The notes under the pieces: model-generated
What the model saw: only the letters and a program-made list of their open reading frames with translations
Database searches by the model: none
Told to the model about the DNA's origin: nothing
Assembly: GCA_023375675.1 (NCBI GenBank)
Contig: JALQBC010000003.1
Span: forward strand, 682,001 to 746,000
Direction of reading: 5' to 3'
Source of the DNA: Cytospora piceicola
Lineage: Eukaryota; Ascomycota; Sordariomycetes; Diaporthales; Cytosporaceae
Length of the DNA stretch: 64,000 bases
Part shown: piece after piece, positions 54,735-64,000 of the stretch
How the letters are laid out: the number at the start of each line of letters is the position of its first letter
Position numbering within the stretch: the first letter of the stretch is position 1
Position numbers and translations under genes: made by a program

Positions 54735-55870
54735 GCAACTGTATACTGCAGCGAGTTGCATAATATTGAGATCAGAAAAGGGGGCCCTCGGTTTACCTTG
54801 GCAAGCTATGGTGGCTATTGGGACATCTGGAGCTTGCGGATAGGAGATGAGACCTTTTTCTCAGTGTTAGCTGGTCTGAACCGTTTCCATCGTTTCCTGC
54901 TCCCTAGATACATCCAGGCTGTGCAGCTGTTTGAAAGTGCCCTCCCTATAATACCATTTCAAATGACGGTTGAAGAGCTGGAAGCTGTGCCGGAGTTGCC
55001 AGTACCTTTCGTCTGAAATATCCCACATTTGCATATTCTAAGTCACTTGTTACCATGATTCCATTTACACGATGAATGGAAGGTCCCCCAAGAGTTCCTG
55101 TTGAGTTTTTGTAAGATATATTCTCACAAACTTGAAGGACTCCGTTGATGTCCCTTTCGGTGCCAGGTCTCTTCTACTTTGGCCACAACCTATGCACTCA
55201 CTGCAGGCTTGTATCTTTGGTTAATACTTGCTGTTTTATGTCCAAACAAGGCAGGAACATTCCCTGATCTTGATTCATTACTATCTCTAGGATCGTAGCA
55301 TTACAAGCCTCCCAGACCCTCTGTAAAGTGCCCCCTGTTGCGGGCCATGATATACACAGCTTCCCCCAGCTCTTGAAGCCGAGTTATCACTACTGGACTT
55401 CGAAATATGGCATGGTATTTCTGGTTGTGAAACTTTACAGGGTTCTCTTAGGGGCCTCTGTGACTGACTTACAAGTTGTAGAATAACCTGCTTCTGGGTC
55501 ACCCACTCCTTGAATTCACTCAGGCACACACGCACACACACGCACACATCGCGTCCACGTCCACGTCCACGCCCACGTCCACGTCCATGCCCACGTCCAC
55601 GTTAACTTCAGTCAGAACATAAAGGCTCAGGCACCAACCTCTTCCCAAGTAAAGCCTGCAGCGATCGCCAAACGTGCTTGCAACCAACCACTGGGTCTTC
55701 TGGATGCTGCCTTTTGCTTTCTGCCATCGCACACCCTTCTCTTGCTATACCTCTCTTTCAAAATCAACTCCCTTCGGGTATTGATTCACCTCGGACAGAC
55801 TCCAACTTTGTTGTTATATCTTCCTGCCTTCAGCTTTCTTCCCTCGACTGCGCCTCCAGCCTTCGCCACA
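54735..55870. other. Intergenic with CA and CCACGT repeats
   Basis: 1.1 kb with no supportable gene; an 86-codon frame at 54756-55016 in the PAF1 3' flank has no features. CA-rich run at 55524-55548 and a CCACGT-type repeat just after it. Confidence 0.5.
55553..55601. repeat. CCACGT hexanucleotide repeat, about 8 imperfect copies
   Basis: Units CCACGT with CCACGC and CCATGC variants, about 270 bp upstream of the small-protein start. Confidence 0.88.
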
Positions 55871-56290
55871 ATGGCACCTCGTACAGAATCATACATCCTC
55901 CGGATGAAGAACCTCCACCAGCGTTATGGACTGTCCAAGGAAATCTTGCAGATGCTTACTGCACTGGATAGTCACCACCGAGGTGATGGTGACCCTGATG
56001 CCCTAGGTCGTTCGATGCGCATGTCCTGCCAGATGAGAAAGACTTGTACAGACACCATCTCTTCCCTGGCAGAGTCCATGCAGAAGAACCCAACCCCTGA
56101 GTGCGTGGCTGAGTGCACTGCTCTCATCACAAGCTGCACTGAGATGCTGAGGCTTGCCAGTAAGTTGACTTCAACTTCTCGATTCCTCTCTTACCCGCCA
56201 TCTGGATCAGTTCAATCAGCACAAACTTAACATTTCCCTTGCTTCTTCCTTCTTGCCCACAATCCAGAGATCCCCTCCTTTTCATCATGA
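55871..56290 (+). CDS. Small helical protein, unknown function
   Basis: I do not recognise this protein. Exons 55871-56159 and 56268-56290 give 103 residues; the donor GTAAGT and an AATCCAG acceptor split a Lys codon and lead to the stop TGA at 56288-56290. Without splicing, the frame would run to 56230. The sequence (MAPRTESYILRMKNLHQRYGLSKEILQMLTALDSHH..., then RMSCQMRKTCTDTISSLAESMQ and PECVAECTALITSCTEMLRLA) is amphipathic and predicted mostly helical, with five cysteines and no signal peptide. ATG context is strong (CCACAATGGC). Its stop codon overlaps the ATG of the next predicted gene. Existence is likely from the start context and codon use, but the small second exon is uncertain. Confidence 0.6.
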
Positions 56291-57342
56291 CTACAATCGT
56301 TCCAAGCAAACAATACCTTTATGTCCTGTTCCCCCGTACGAAGCACGATTGCATGTCGCCCTTCGAGGCCAATAGACACGAGACGGTGCGAGCGACGGGT
56401 GCGACTGCGACGCGTCAGAGGGTACCAACACAGAGAGTGCGAAGAAGAAGAAGAAAAACCACCCAGAATTTGTTCGCTGACCACATGCCAGACGAGCCCA
56501 AGCAGGAGACCTTCTTCCCCTTCATGCGGCTGCCCGCCGAGATCCGCCAGCGCGTCTACCTGTTCTACTTCCGCAGGTACTTCAGGTCCAGGGAGCCTGG
56601 CCCCGTCGTCATCATCCCCGGGGGCCGCAAGGCCTGCGGCTGCCCACCCCATGAGAGCTGGCGCATCGGGTCCGCGCCGCGCATCTGGATGCCGCTGTGC
56701 TTCGTGGCGCGCTCGATCAAGGACGAGGTCTTCGCGGCGTGGTACGGGAGCCAGGTGTTTCACTTTGCCTGCTGCTGTGAGCTCAGTGAGTCTTGGGGCC
56801 CTTCCCGTCCCCCCCCCCCCCCACCGGTCTTGAGAACGGTTCAGTTGTCACACTTGTGAGCTAACCCACGTATTCAGATACGCGCCTCCAGATGAGCGGT
56901 AGCCTCCGCAACAACCTTCGAGACCTCAAAGTCCACTGGACTGGACCCAAGGCCGACCAGGCCTTCAAGCTCCTGCAGCAGGTCTCGAGCCTCAGGAGCC
57001 TGACCATCGTCATCTCCAAGTCGACGACCAGGGTAAGCCCCCCCCCCCTATCTCTCCCTGTCCCTCGGACCGTTTCAGGGGAAGGGAAACAAAACCCCCC
57101 GCATGCTGACCAGGTCGCCGCAGTGGCTGTCCGAGCGGGAGGAGTCAGTCACCGTCTTCTTCAGCCCGAGGGGGCCGGCCCGCCCGTGCGACGCCCGGGG
57201 GTACGACGAGCTCGTGGGCCTCCGCGGCCTGACGGACGTCCGTGTCGAGCACGCGCAGGTCCGCCAGGCGCGCCGCCTCACCCACGAGGAGAGGAAGGGC
57301 CTCGAGCGCGCCCTCGAGGCTCACGTCAAGCTGCCGGCCTGA
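56287..57342 (+). CDS. F-box/2EXR-like fungal protein, unknown function
   Basis: Three exons, 56287-56785, 56878-57032 and 57124-57342, give 290 residues. After a basic, low-complexity N-terminus (residues 1-65) comes FFPFMRLPAEIRQRVYLFYFR, the short helical entry typical of fungal F-box-like/2EXR proteins (FxxLPxEIRxxIY), then PGPVVIIPGGRK, WRIGSAPRIWMPLCFVARSIKDEVFAAWYGSQVFHF, a usual continuation in that group. Exon 2 encodes LRNNLRDLKVHWTG...SLRSLTIVISKS, exon 3 WLSEREESVTVFF onward. These proteins are numerous in Sordariomycetes and their functions are unknown. The start could instead be ATG 56482-56484 (MPDEPKQETFFPF), which avoids the overlap with the previous gene. Exon 3 acceptor (GCCGCAG, 57122-57123) is chosen to keep frame. 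Confidence 0.7.
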
Positions 57343-58871
57343 GGAGGCGCGAGGGCCCTGCCGCGGAGGTGAGGATTCTCCGGTGGCCTCGTCGGGGTGA
57401 AGCTTGGTTTCGACAGGGGAAAGGAAGGGGGGGCGTTTGGCGTTTGTAGCATGGGAAGCCACTACCACTTCCTGTCTGGAGGAGGGAGGGGCTTGTGAGG
57501 ATAACGGCCCAGGCATCTCGGTGAGGGAATTCAGTTTTCAGAAAGGAACGCGAAAGGCGCTTCCGATGGTCGGAAACCAAGATGCTGGCGGATACCGCTG
57601 ACCGTGTTCTCGTTGATTGTTTTTGTTCTGTACGGCAGATACCATGAGAGTTACGCTGAGAGAGTTGATGGATATAAGACCCCCAGAAAATGAAAATAAA
57701 GCATTAATTTGTAAAATCACCGAGGCTTACTACAGACTGACTGCCCTATTTGTTCCTTCTCCTCCTCTATTCCAAGGTGATGCTGGATCCCATGAAGCAG
57801 ATGGAACAGCCACGGACCATTCTCTGAAGCAATAGACAGATAGAATCGATATAGTATAAAGAAGTGTTGCAACAGAATAATTACGAAATCTTCCACATGA
57901 CCTGGAAATCCAGACTGGAGGTCCCGTACTCAAAGAGCGTTGCATAAACCCGAAGGCCTCTTGCTCTTGTCTAGTACGCGTCAAGACCTTTTGAGGGGCC
58001 TTGGGCGAATCCTACTCAAAATCGGCAGGGGGTAACTGCCGATTGAGTCCGGCAAAAGACGACGAATGTTGAAAGACAGAAGACAAAAGAGAGGAAGGAG
58101 AGTGAGCGTTGTAAACGCGAGGGTCAACACCTTAAGGTGTCCGGTCCTACCGTCGAATAGACTGATCATGTTTACAAGCCTTGAAGGTAGAGACTCATCT
58201 GCGGATCAGGTAGAACTGCGGTATTGGCGCTGGAGCCGTCGTCATCATGGTGAGGACGATGAGTTGTTGGTGTGGTGGAGGAGAGAAAATTGTTGCGAGG
58301 AGTGCAGTTGTCAAGAGCCGCAGGATTTTAGGTGGTGGGTCCGGGCCAGTCCATGGGTTAGGGTTTGCGGAGGTCAGACAGCACCCCCTCCCTCCCATGC
58401 CTCAAGTTATTATTCCTCCGCCCACAGCTCAAGACAATTGTGGATATTTTGATCCAGAGAAGACGACTTATACTATTTATCATCAGCCTGGGCCATTCTT
58501 GATTGGCCATGGTATCCTGCAACACTGCTACAACCTGCCGTCCGGATTTGTAAAGGGCGGGGGAGAGTGGTGATTTTCTAGGCTCTGCCGCGTAATATTC
58601 CATATTTGATTCAAACATGGTCAAAGAAGACAATTTGTTTGGTACAAGGTTTACATTCAATATACCAGCTGATAGGCTGACCATCGCTCTATCATCTAAA
58701 CCTAGGTATCTTGTAGAGAACGGCTCGGTTTGTGGCCCATTATTTTCCATCTCAAGCCCAGATAAACGCCATCGCTATGCAAATCAAAAAAACACACCGA
58801 CTCGTGATCGTCGGAAATCATGACCCATCAATCAACATACAAGGAAAAGACACCACCCAAACCCCCTCCCC
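57343..58871. other. Intergenic between convergent genes
   Basis: 1.5 kb with no gene seen; frames are under 135 codons and lack motifs. Confidence 0.5.
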
Positions 58872-60092
58872 TCAGTAGAACAGCACCGCCGCCGCAACGA
58901 ACGCGATAAGCGCGCTCGTCTTGACCCCCTCCGTCCCCGACACCGAAGAAGAAGAAGACGCAGACGCCGTCACGGTCGTGGCGCTCGACCGCCCCACGGC
59001 CGTGATCCCGTTCAGGTTGTCCGCCGTCTCGATGGCCGGGCCCTGGTCGAAGAAGTCCACCATGGCGAACACGGGGGCGCTCCCCCACTCGGTGCCGCAG
59101 CTGGCCGCCGCCATGCCCAGCGTGCCCGTGACGCTCGCGTTGGGGCTGTTGGTGGTGCCGATCATGGCGACGTTGGGGAGCTCGATGGTCGACGTGATCT
59201 TCTTGTAGACGAAGTGGTTCATGAGCGACAGGAACCCCGACGAGAGCGCCGAGCTCGCCGACGAGAGCGCCGCGGGCCTGGCGAGGCTGCAGTTGAACCC
59301 GGTGGTCGTGGTCACGTCGTACTCGTTCTCGAAGACGTAGTCCCACTCGTTGAGGAGGTACGAGTACGTGGTGCTGGCCTCGATCTCCGCGACGAACGTG
59401 ACGAGCCTCGTGCCGGCGTCGATCATGGTCTGGAGGGTGGGCCAGTCGTTGCTCGCGCTGGCCGTCGCGGGGGTGTAGCCGTAGGAGGAGATGTTGGAGC
59501 TCTCAAAGACCCCGCCGATGGTAGCCACGTCCTCCTCGTCCGAGTTGACAAGCAGCAGGGTGACGACCTCGTTGGGGTTCTTGTCCATCCAGTATTTGAT
59601 CTTGCCCAGCCAGGACTCGAGGGTCCCCGCGTCCAGGAGTGAGCACGTCGTGTGGCAGAGCTCGAGCGTGCCGTTGAGGTTGTGGACCTGGGCCGACAGC
59701 AGGCGGATGCCTGCGTTGAGCGCCTTGGTGGCGTTGTAGTACTGGTTGCCGGCCACCGAGTTGCCAGTCTCCGCGTTTCGTAGGAAGGCCGCGTCGTGAG
59801 CGCCCATGTGGGTGACGTTGCTGTATTTCCTTGAGCAGAGGTCGGGGGAGTTGTTACAAGCCACGGTCGAGGTCGACTTCGATGCGGCTGCCGTCGAAGT
59901 TGCGCTCGCTAGTGATGTGTAGTATGCGTTCTGGGCGGTCGTCGTCGTCGCTGCCCATGCAGTCGTAGCTTGTCCTCCCCAACCTCCTGAGTCTCCTCCA
60001 TAGCCGGCGCCGCCTTGTGGGCCTGGTAATGAATGGACCGTCGCTGTCAGTGACAAGACGACGGCCAGTCTCGAAAGAATGGAAGGCATCAT
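58872..60092 (-). CDS. Secreted GPI-anchored PLC-like phosphodiesterase
   Basis: One exon of 406 residues. The N-terminus MMPSILSRLAVVLSLTATVHS is a signal peptide; residues 25-95 are a Gly/Thr/Ser/Ala-rich stalk. The catalytic region is of the PI-PLC X-domain-like TIM-barrel family: YSNVTHMGAHDAAF with the catalytic-type His (about 95-108), LNAGIRLLSAQVH, LELCHTTCSLLDAGTLESWLGKIKYWMDKNPNEVVTLLLVN, and WPTLQTMIDAGTRLVTFVA. The C-terminal FFDQGPAIETADNLNG is followed by a Ser-rich stretch and a short hydrophobic end (ALIAFVAAAVLFY), a GPI-attachment signal. Several N-x-S/T sequons are present. The substrate is unknown; these fungal proteins lack the C2 and Y domains of signalling PLCs. Located at the cell surface by inference. 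Confidence 0.88.
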   Translation of the reverse strand: MMPSILSRLAVVLSLTATVHSLPGPQGGAGYGGDSGGWGGQATTAWAATTTTAQNAYYTSLASATSTAAASKSTSTVACNNSPDLCSRKYSNVTHMGAHDAAFLRNAETGNSVAGNQYYNATKALNAGIRLLSAQVHNLNGTLELCHTTCSLLDAGTLESWLGKIKYWMDKNPNEVVTLLLVNSDEEDVATIGGVFESSNISSYGYTPATASASNDWPTLQTMIDAGTRLVTFVAEIEASTTYSYLLNEWDYVFENEYDVTTTTGFNCSLARPAALSSASSALSSGFLSLMNHFVYKKITSTIELPNVAMIGTTNSPNASVTGTLGMAAASCGTEWGSAPVFAMVDFFDQGPAIETADNLNGITAVGRSSATTVTASASSSSSVSGTEGVKTSALIAFVAAAVLFY

Positions 60093-61673
60093 TTCAGCGG
60101 TAAAGCGAGTGAGACACTGGAAGGCTCCGTGAATGAGTATCCGGATGTAAGTTGTGGGGGGTTGTCACTTGAGTTGAGAAACAGTAGAACAGTAGAAATG
60201 AGAAAGCGCTACGAGAGCGCTAGCAAAGAGAGAGAACAAACATGTTATATAACACTCGTTCATACACTCGTATATCCCTCGAACTAAAAGGTCGACTATC
60301 ATCCAAGGTGACGAGGCAGATCCGGAGGAAACCCACAATCCACTGTGGGGAGACCTGACAAGCAGGCGCAGCGGACTAGGACGTGTGGCCTCAACTCGCC
60401 CACGTAATGCTCGTCGTAGCTTGAAACAACGGGACAATGAGAAGTCATTTTTCGTTTGCTCTTTCAACCCTAAGCTTGTCTTTCAGGCAGACAGGCCGGA
60501 CACGAGAGACCCCTGACATACCATGGCCTTTTGGGGCAGGGCACAGCAGTTTCTTCGTGATACTTTGGCCAGACACGCTCACCTGCTGAGCCGTCCAGCC
60601 GGGTGCTGTCAGGGATCATCCAGTGAAAAAGGCCCGGATACTTACAAAGATCTGGCTGGAGATCTGCGCCTTGACGGGGGACCCAGGGCCCTGAGAAGTC
60701 GGGACCAACAGTACATATGAAGTCATCTGAGGGCAAAATCAACAACAGGCTGGTAGGTCGGACCGGTTGGCTGGACGTTTTCTGTACGAGAGGACCCCTT
60801 ATTGGGTCGTCGACGACTCCTGAGGTGGCTGGTAGGGCTGGATGTTGTGAAGGTCTTGAGAACGTTAGAAATCGTTTCGGTAAATGATAGGCGGTTGTTG
60901 CAAGGTTCGCTGTATTCGAGTGCCGGCGGTGGCTGAAGATTTGGGAGCCGCGTGTCCAAGCGGCTCTTGTGTGACAATACACACTGTGGTTAGTGGTACG
61001 AAAGGGTGTGACAAAGACAGTTGGAACCTGTAGACGGCCAACTGTGTGATGCAGGGAGCTACAAACCCTGGTCTACCCGCCACGCATTTTATTTTTGGCA
61101 ACCAAAGCCAAGGCGACAAAGAATCAGAGGACCTTACCAGGCTTACCACAAGGTCTGATCCCGCCCCAATGAGCACTTTGGCTGTTTGGCAAGCCAAGCA
61201 AAGCGTCGTTGGCCGCTCAGTGTTGATACCTGTAAATTTTGTTGGAAGCTAGTAAGGCTCTGAGATCCCCGCGGCCTTGGCTTTCTACTTGAAGCTTGTT
61301 TTTGTTGCCGAAGGTGTGGGAAAATCCTGAAGGATCGTCAGCTCAAGCCGCTGTGTCGGATGTCGTCGCCGGCTCTGACTACGATGGACAGGGGTCTCCC
61401 CGTACTGAGACCGAAGGTGACACACCGTCCCAAGGCGGCGAAGGACACAAGGGGACACACTAGAGGACTAATGTGGTGTCTCTACCACTCCCTGATGCTT
61501 CTTACAAACGGTTACAACGTCTCACAGGCTTGAAACCCCGCCCCGCGTGAGTTAAGGTTCATGCACGCCTTTGGCGCTTCAAATTGCTCGGCTGTGTCAT
61601 GGTCATGTCCTGAGACAGGTTGAGTGAAAGGGTATCAATTAATACTATTCAAGCCCCTAAAAGTCGTCCGGAT
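60093..61673. other. Intergenic, no gene seen
   Basis: 1.6 kb between the PLC-like gene start and the DBP9 stop. The longest frame (170 codons, minus, 60470-60982) has no recognisable domain and poor start context. Confidence 0.5.
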
Positions 61674-63651
61674 TTACTTTGACTTCTTGCGGGCCTTGAA
61701 GGTCCGGAGGGGATCTGACTTGCGCCCGCCAGGCTTCTTGCCTTTGCTCTTGTAGAACTTGTTACGTCGCACCTTGTGATCCCCCGTCTTCCTGAGCGGA
61801 ACGAAGCCAATCTTGTCGGCCGTGAGCGACTTCTTACCCTCGGGAAGAAGGTAGTCCGGCACGTGTTTCGCTCGGAGATGAGGCTGCGTCCGCGCTGCTC
61901 GGAGCTCACTGTCGTGTCGGAGGTGGTCCAAGTCTGCCGGGTTCTCCTCGAAATGCCTCTTGAGGCGCTCGCTCTTGAGGAGCTCTTGCCTCAGCTCCCT
62001 CGTCCGTGCCTCCCGGATACTGTTCTTGGTGACAGCGCGCAGGGCATCGTTCATTCTGTACCGGAAGTTCTCCACTTGCTTCATGTCAAAGACATACGGC
62101 TTGACTTCCTTGTCTCGCTTCTCCTGTTGTCGGAGAACCTTGCCGAGAACCTTCTCGTCATGCTCGGCGGACTCGATCGAGGTGGGGAGATGCTTGCGGT
62201 ATTCGGTCTTGGGCACCACGAACGAGAGAGACATGCCTCTTTGGCCTGCTCTTGCGGTACGCCCGATCCTGTGTGTGTATGATTTGGACGACGAGGGGAA
62301 ATCGAAGTTGATAACGGCCGAGACGTGTTGGAAGTCAATTCCACGAGACACTCCGTACTCGCGGTCCCGTTTTGAAGGTTTCCGCTTCTTCTGTGGCCTG
62401 CTCTTATCTTGATCCTCCTTTCCGACTTGGCTTGATAGCTCTGCTTGCTGCTCTTCCTCTCCGAGAACCTCGTGTTCATCCGAGCATATTATAATGTCGT
62501 AAATCTGAGTGTTTCCATTAGCATATGTTTGACGCAGCTGACTAGACAATGTCGCAATAAGTGAGTACTCACGTTCTTATTGAACTGTTCGACCACATGC
62601 AGTCTCGAGTTGACGGGCAGCTCCGAGTTCAAAATGGCACTCCGAATACCGAACTGTTCGAAGTATAGCCGCAGGCGGTAGCAACGGTCTACGTCGGCGA
62701 CAAAGATGATACACTTGCCCTTGATCAACTGTAACTTGAAAATGACATAGGCCAATAGGAACTTCTCATCTTCGCCGCACTTGACGTAGAACTGTGCAAC
62801 ACCCTCCCCTTCCGCATCCGGCTCCTCGAGATCAAGGACCTTAGGGTTTCGGCAGAAGAGGCCCTTAACTGTGTCCACGTCCGTTGTGAGGGTAGCGGAC
62901 ATCAGAATAGTCTGCAGACCCGTTGGTATCGCCCGGGCGACGTTCTGGAGATCCTCATCGTAGCCGTACGAAAGCACCAAATCGGCCTCGTCTAGCACCA
63001 GGTGGGTAAGCTTCTCCACGAAGAGTGCTCCATTGCTCATGTTTTGCCATGCTCTTGCCGGGGTCGATATGACGATGTCAGGGGCGCTGGAAAGTATGGA
63101 TCGCTGGACGGCTTCGGAGACTTGGTCGGTCAACTTCACAGCCTGAATGTCCTTGGCGCAGAAGGCTGAGAATTGCTCAATGTTTTTAAGCAGTTGGTCG
63201 GCAAGCTCGCGGGTCGGGACCAGGATCAAAGCAGCCGTGAATGCGGCAGAGTCAGACTGTTGTGTTCTGGTTAGCCACTGGTAGTTGGAGTATATAACAG
63301 CGAGATGACGAAACATACCTGCTTCCGCTTCAGGACGCTGTGCAGGATGGGCAAGAGGTAGGCGGCTGTCTTGCCAGAGCCTGTCTTTGCCTTGGCGAGA
63401 ACATCCTGGCCGTTCAAGGCGAGAGGGATAACCTTGGACTGGACGAGAGTGGGGGTTTGGTATTTCTGGTTGGCAATGGCTTGCAACAGTCGCGGATCGA
63501 GACCAAGATCAGAGAAACCAGGGTTTTTGGTGGTTTTCGCGGGTGCGACAGTCTTGTCAGTCTTGTCAGTCTTCTCAGACTTCTCAGACTTGCCGGACTC
63601 TGTGGTAGTCTCGGAAATGGGCTCGTTGTTTTCGTCCAACTTTCGCTTCAT
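61674..63651 (-). CDS. DBP9: DEAD-box ATP-dependent RNA helicase Dbp9 (DDX56 family)
   Basis: A nucleolar helicase for 60S (27S/25S rRNA) maturation. Exons 63651-63319, 63256-62573 and 62504-61674 give 615 residues. After a short Lys/Thr/Glu tail: [14 protein letters not shown] and [13 protein letters not shown] (Q motif), AKTGSGKT (about 89), PTREL, TPAR, DEAD (about 200), [57 protein letters not shown]. The motif V region is preceded by the acidic/lysine-rich insertion (about 350-385) that is characteristic of Dbp9, and the tail is Arg/Lys-rich with [13 protein letters not shown]. Introns (GTATGT, GTGAGT) fall in phase 0 and restore KRKQSDSAAF and [14 protein letters not shown]. Identification secure. 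Confidence 0.94.
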
Positions 63652-64000
63652 GTTGGCTGATGGTGCAGAACTTCTGGAGTATCAGGACTGCAAGAATAGT
63701 AGAAGAGGGTGATCGGTGGTTGTCTGGACGCTCACGCTCTTGGTAGCTTTGACGACCGAAGTTTTTTTGGCACGCAATTTTGCCTGCCGAGCATCTTGGC
63801 TACTGATAAGATAAGGAATCTTTTTAGCGGGCCCAAAGACAAAGGACCCTTGTAATTGTGCCGTAACATTTAACATTTGAATGGGACGGACGAATTTATT
63901 TGAATCTGGAGTATCTACCGACTTTGATAACAATGCATTGCCAAACCCCATGTCTACGGCAATATCGTTGTCGCTCGAAGACTCGACCACGATACATCAC
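63652..64000. other. DBP9 upstream region to window edge
   Basis: 349 bp with no supportable gene; a minus-strand frame at 63682-63990 has no recognised features and is probably promoter/leader. Confidence 0.45.

Noticed and set aside
55742..55870. N-terminal extension of the small helical protein
   Set aside because: The frame opens upstream but only the ATG at 55871 has a strong context (CACAATGGC); the extension reads as pyrimidine-rich leader.
26640..63651. DBP8 and DBP9 as a ribosome-biogenesis cluster
   Set aside because: They are 33 kb apart, on opposite strands, act on different ribosomal subunits, and the genes between them are unrelated; coincidence is the simplest reading.
63682..63990. 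102-codon minus-strand frame upstream of DBP9
   Set aside because: No recognised motif, lies where the DBP9 promoter and leader are expected, and the window ends before its context can be judged.

Overview
The window is nuclear DNA of a filamentous ascomycete, most likely a Sordariomycete. The evidence is short introns (about 50-110 nt) with GTRNGT-type donors and CTAAC/CTGAC-type branch points, compact housekeeping genes, a fungal Zn(II)2Cys6 regulator, a cell-wall-integrity MAPK kinase, a CAP10-type glycosyltransferase, and intergenic DNA full of short tandem repeats and a recurring TACCTAGGTA palindrome. No bacterial, organellar or viral segment is visible.

Layout. 0.8-7.9 kb is a dense housekeeping block: TFIIH helicase XPB (-), a CHY zinc-finger protein (+), 20S proteasome alpha4 (-) and mitochondrial D-2-hydroxyglutarate dehydrogenase (+), arranged as two divergent pairs. 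9.1-16 kb holds a Zn2Cys6 transcription factor and a GT90 glycosyltransferase separated by 3.4 kb without genes. 16.6-17.35 kb is a 747-bp inverted-repeat element just upstream of PUS7 (pseudouridine synthase). 22.4-24.1 kb is an MKK1/2-type MAPKK (-). 26.6-28.4 kb is the DEAD-box helicase DBP8 (+). 28.4-41.4 kb is gene-poor: a SINE-like unit, many microsatellites and one acidic conserved-looking protein (35.7-36.5 kb). 41.4-43.3 kb is an MFS transporter (-). 44.5-46 kb is an NFKBIL1-like protein with a J-like end. 46.4-49.4 kb is a RING/zinc-cluster/SH3 protein (-). 49.9-50.9 kb is mitochondrial enoyl-CoA hydratase (-). A 224-bp inverted-repeat element with telomere-like repeats lies between it and RER1 (+). 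PAF1 (+), a small helical protein (+), an F-box/2EXR-like protein (+), a GPI-anchored PLC-like phosphodiesterase (-) and the DEAD-box helicase DBP9 (-) complete the window.

The genes are mostly unrelated single-copy functions rather than one pathway: transcription/repair (XPB, PAF1), ribosome and RNA biogenesis (DBP8, DBP9, PUS7), proteostasis (proteasome alpha4, RING protein, RER1), mitochondrial metabolism (D2HGDH, enoyl-CoA hydratase), and cell wall/surface (MKK, GT90, PLC-like, MFS). No biosynthetic cluster or defence system was seen. The most unusual observations are two structurally complete inverted-repeat insertions with flanking direct repeats, each lying within 400 bp upstream of a housekeeping gene; a 7-nt micro-exon in the proteasome alpha4 gene; and a stop/start ATGA overlap between two adjacent predicted genes. 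Splice sites were placed by eye from conserved protein motifs, reading frame and splice consensus, without RNA evidence.
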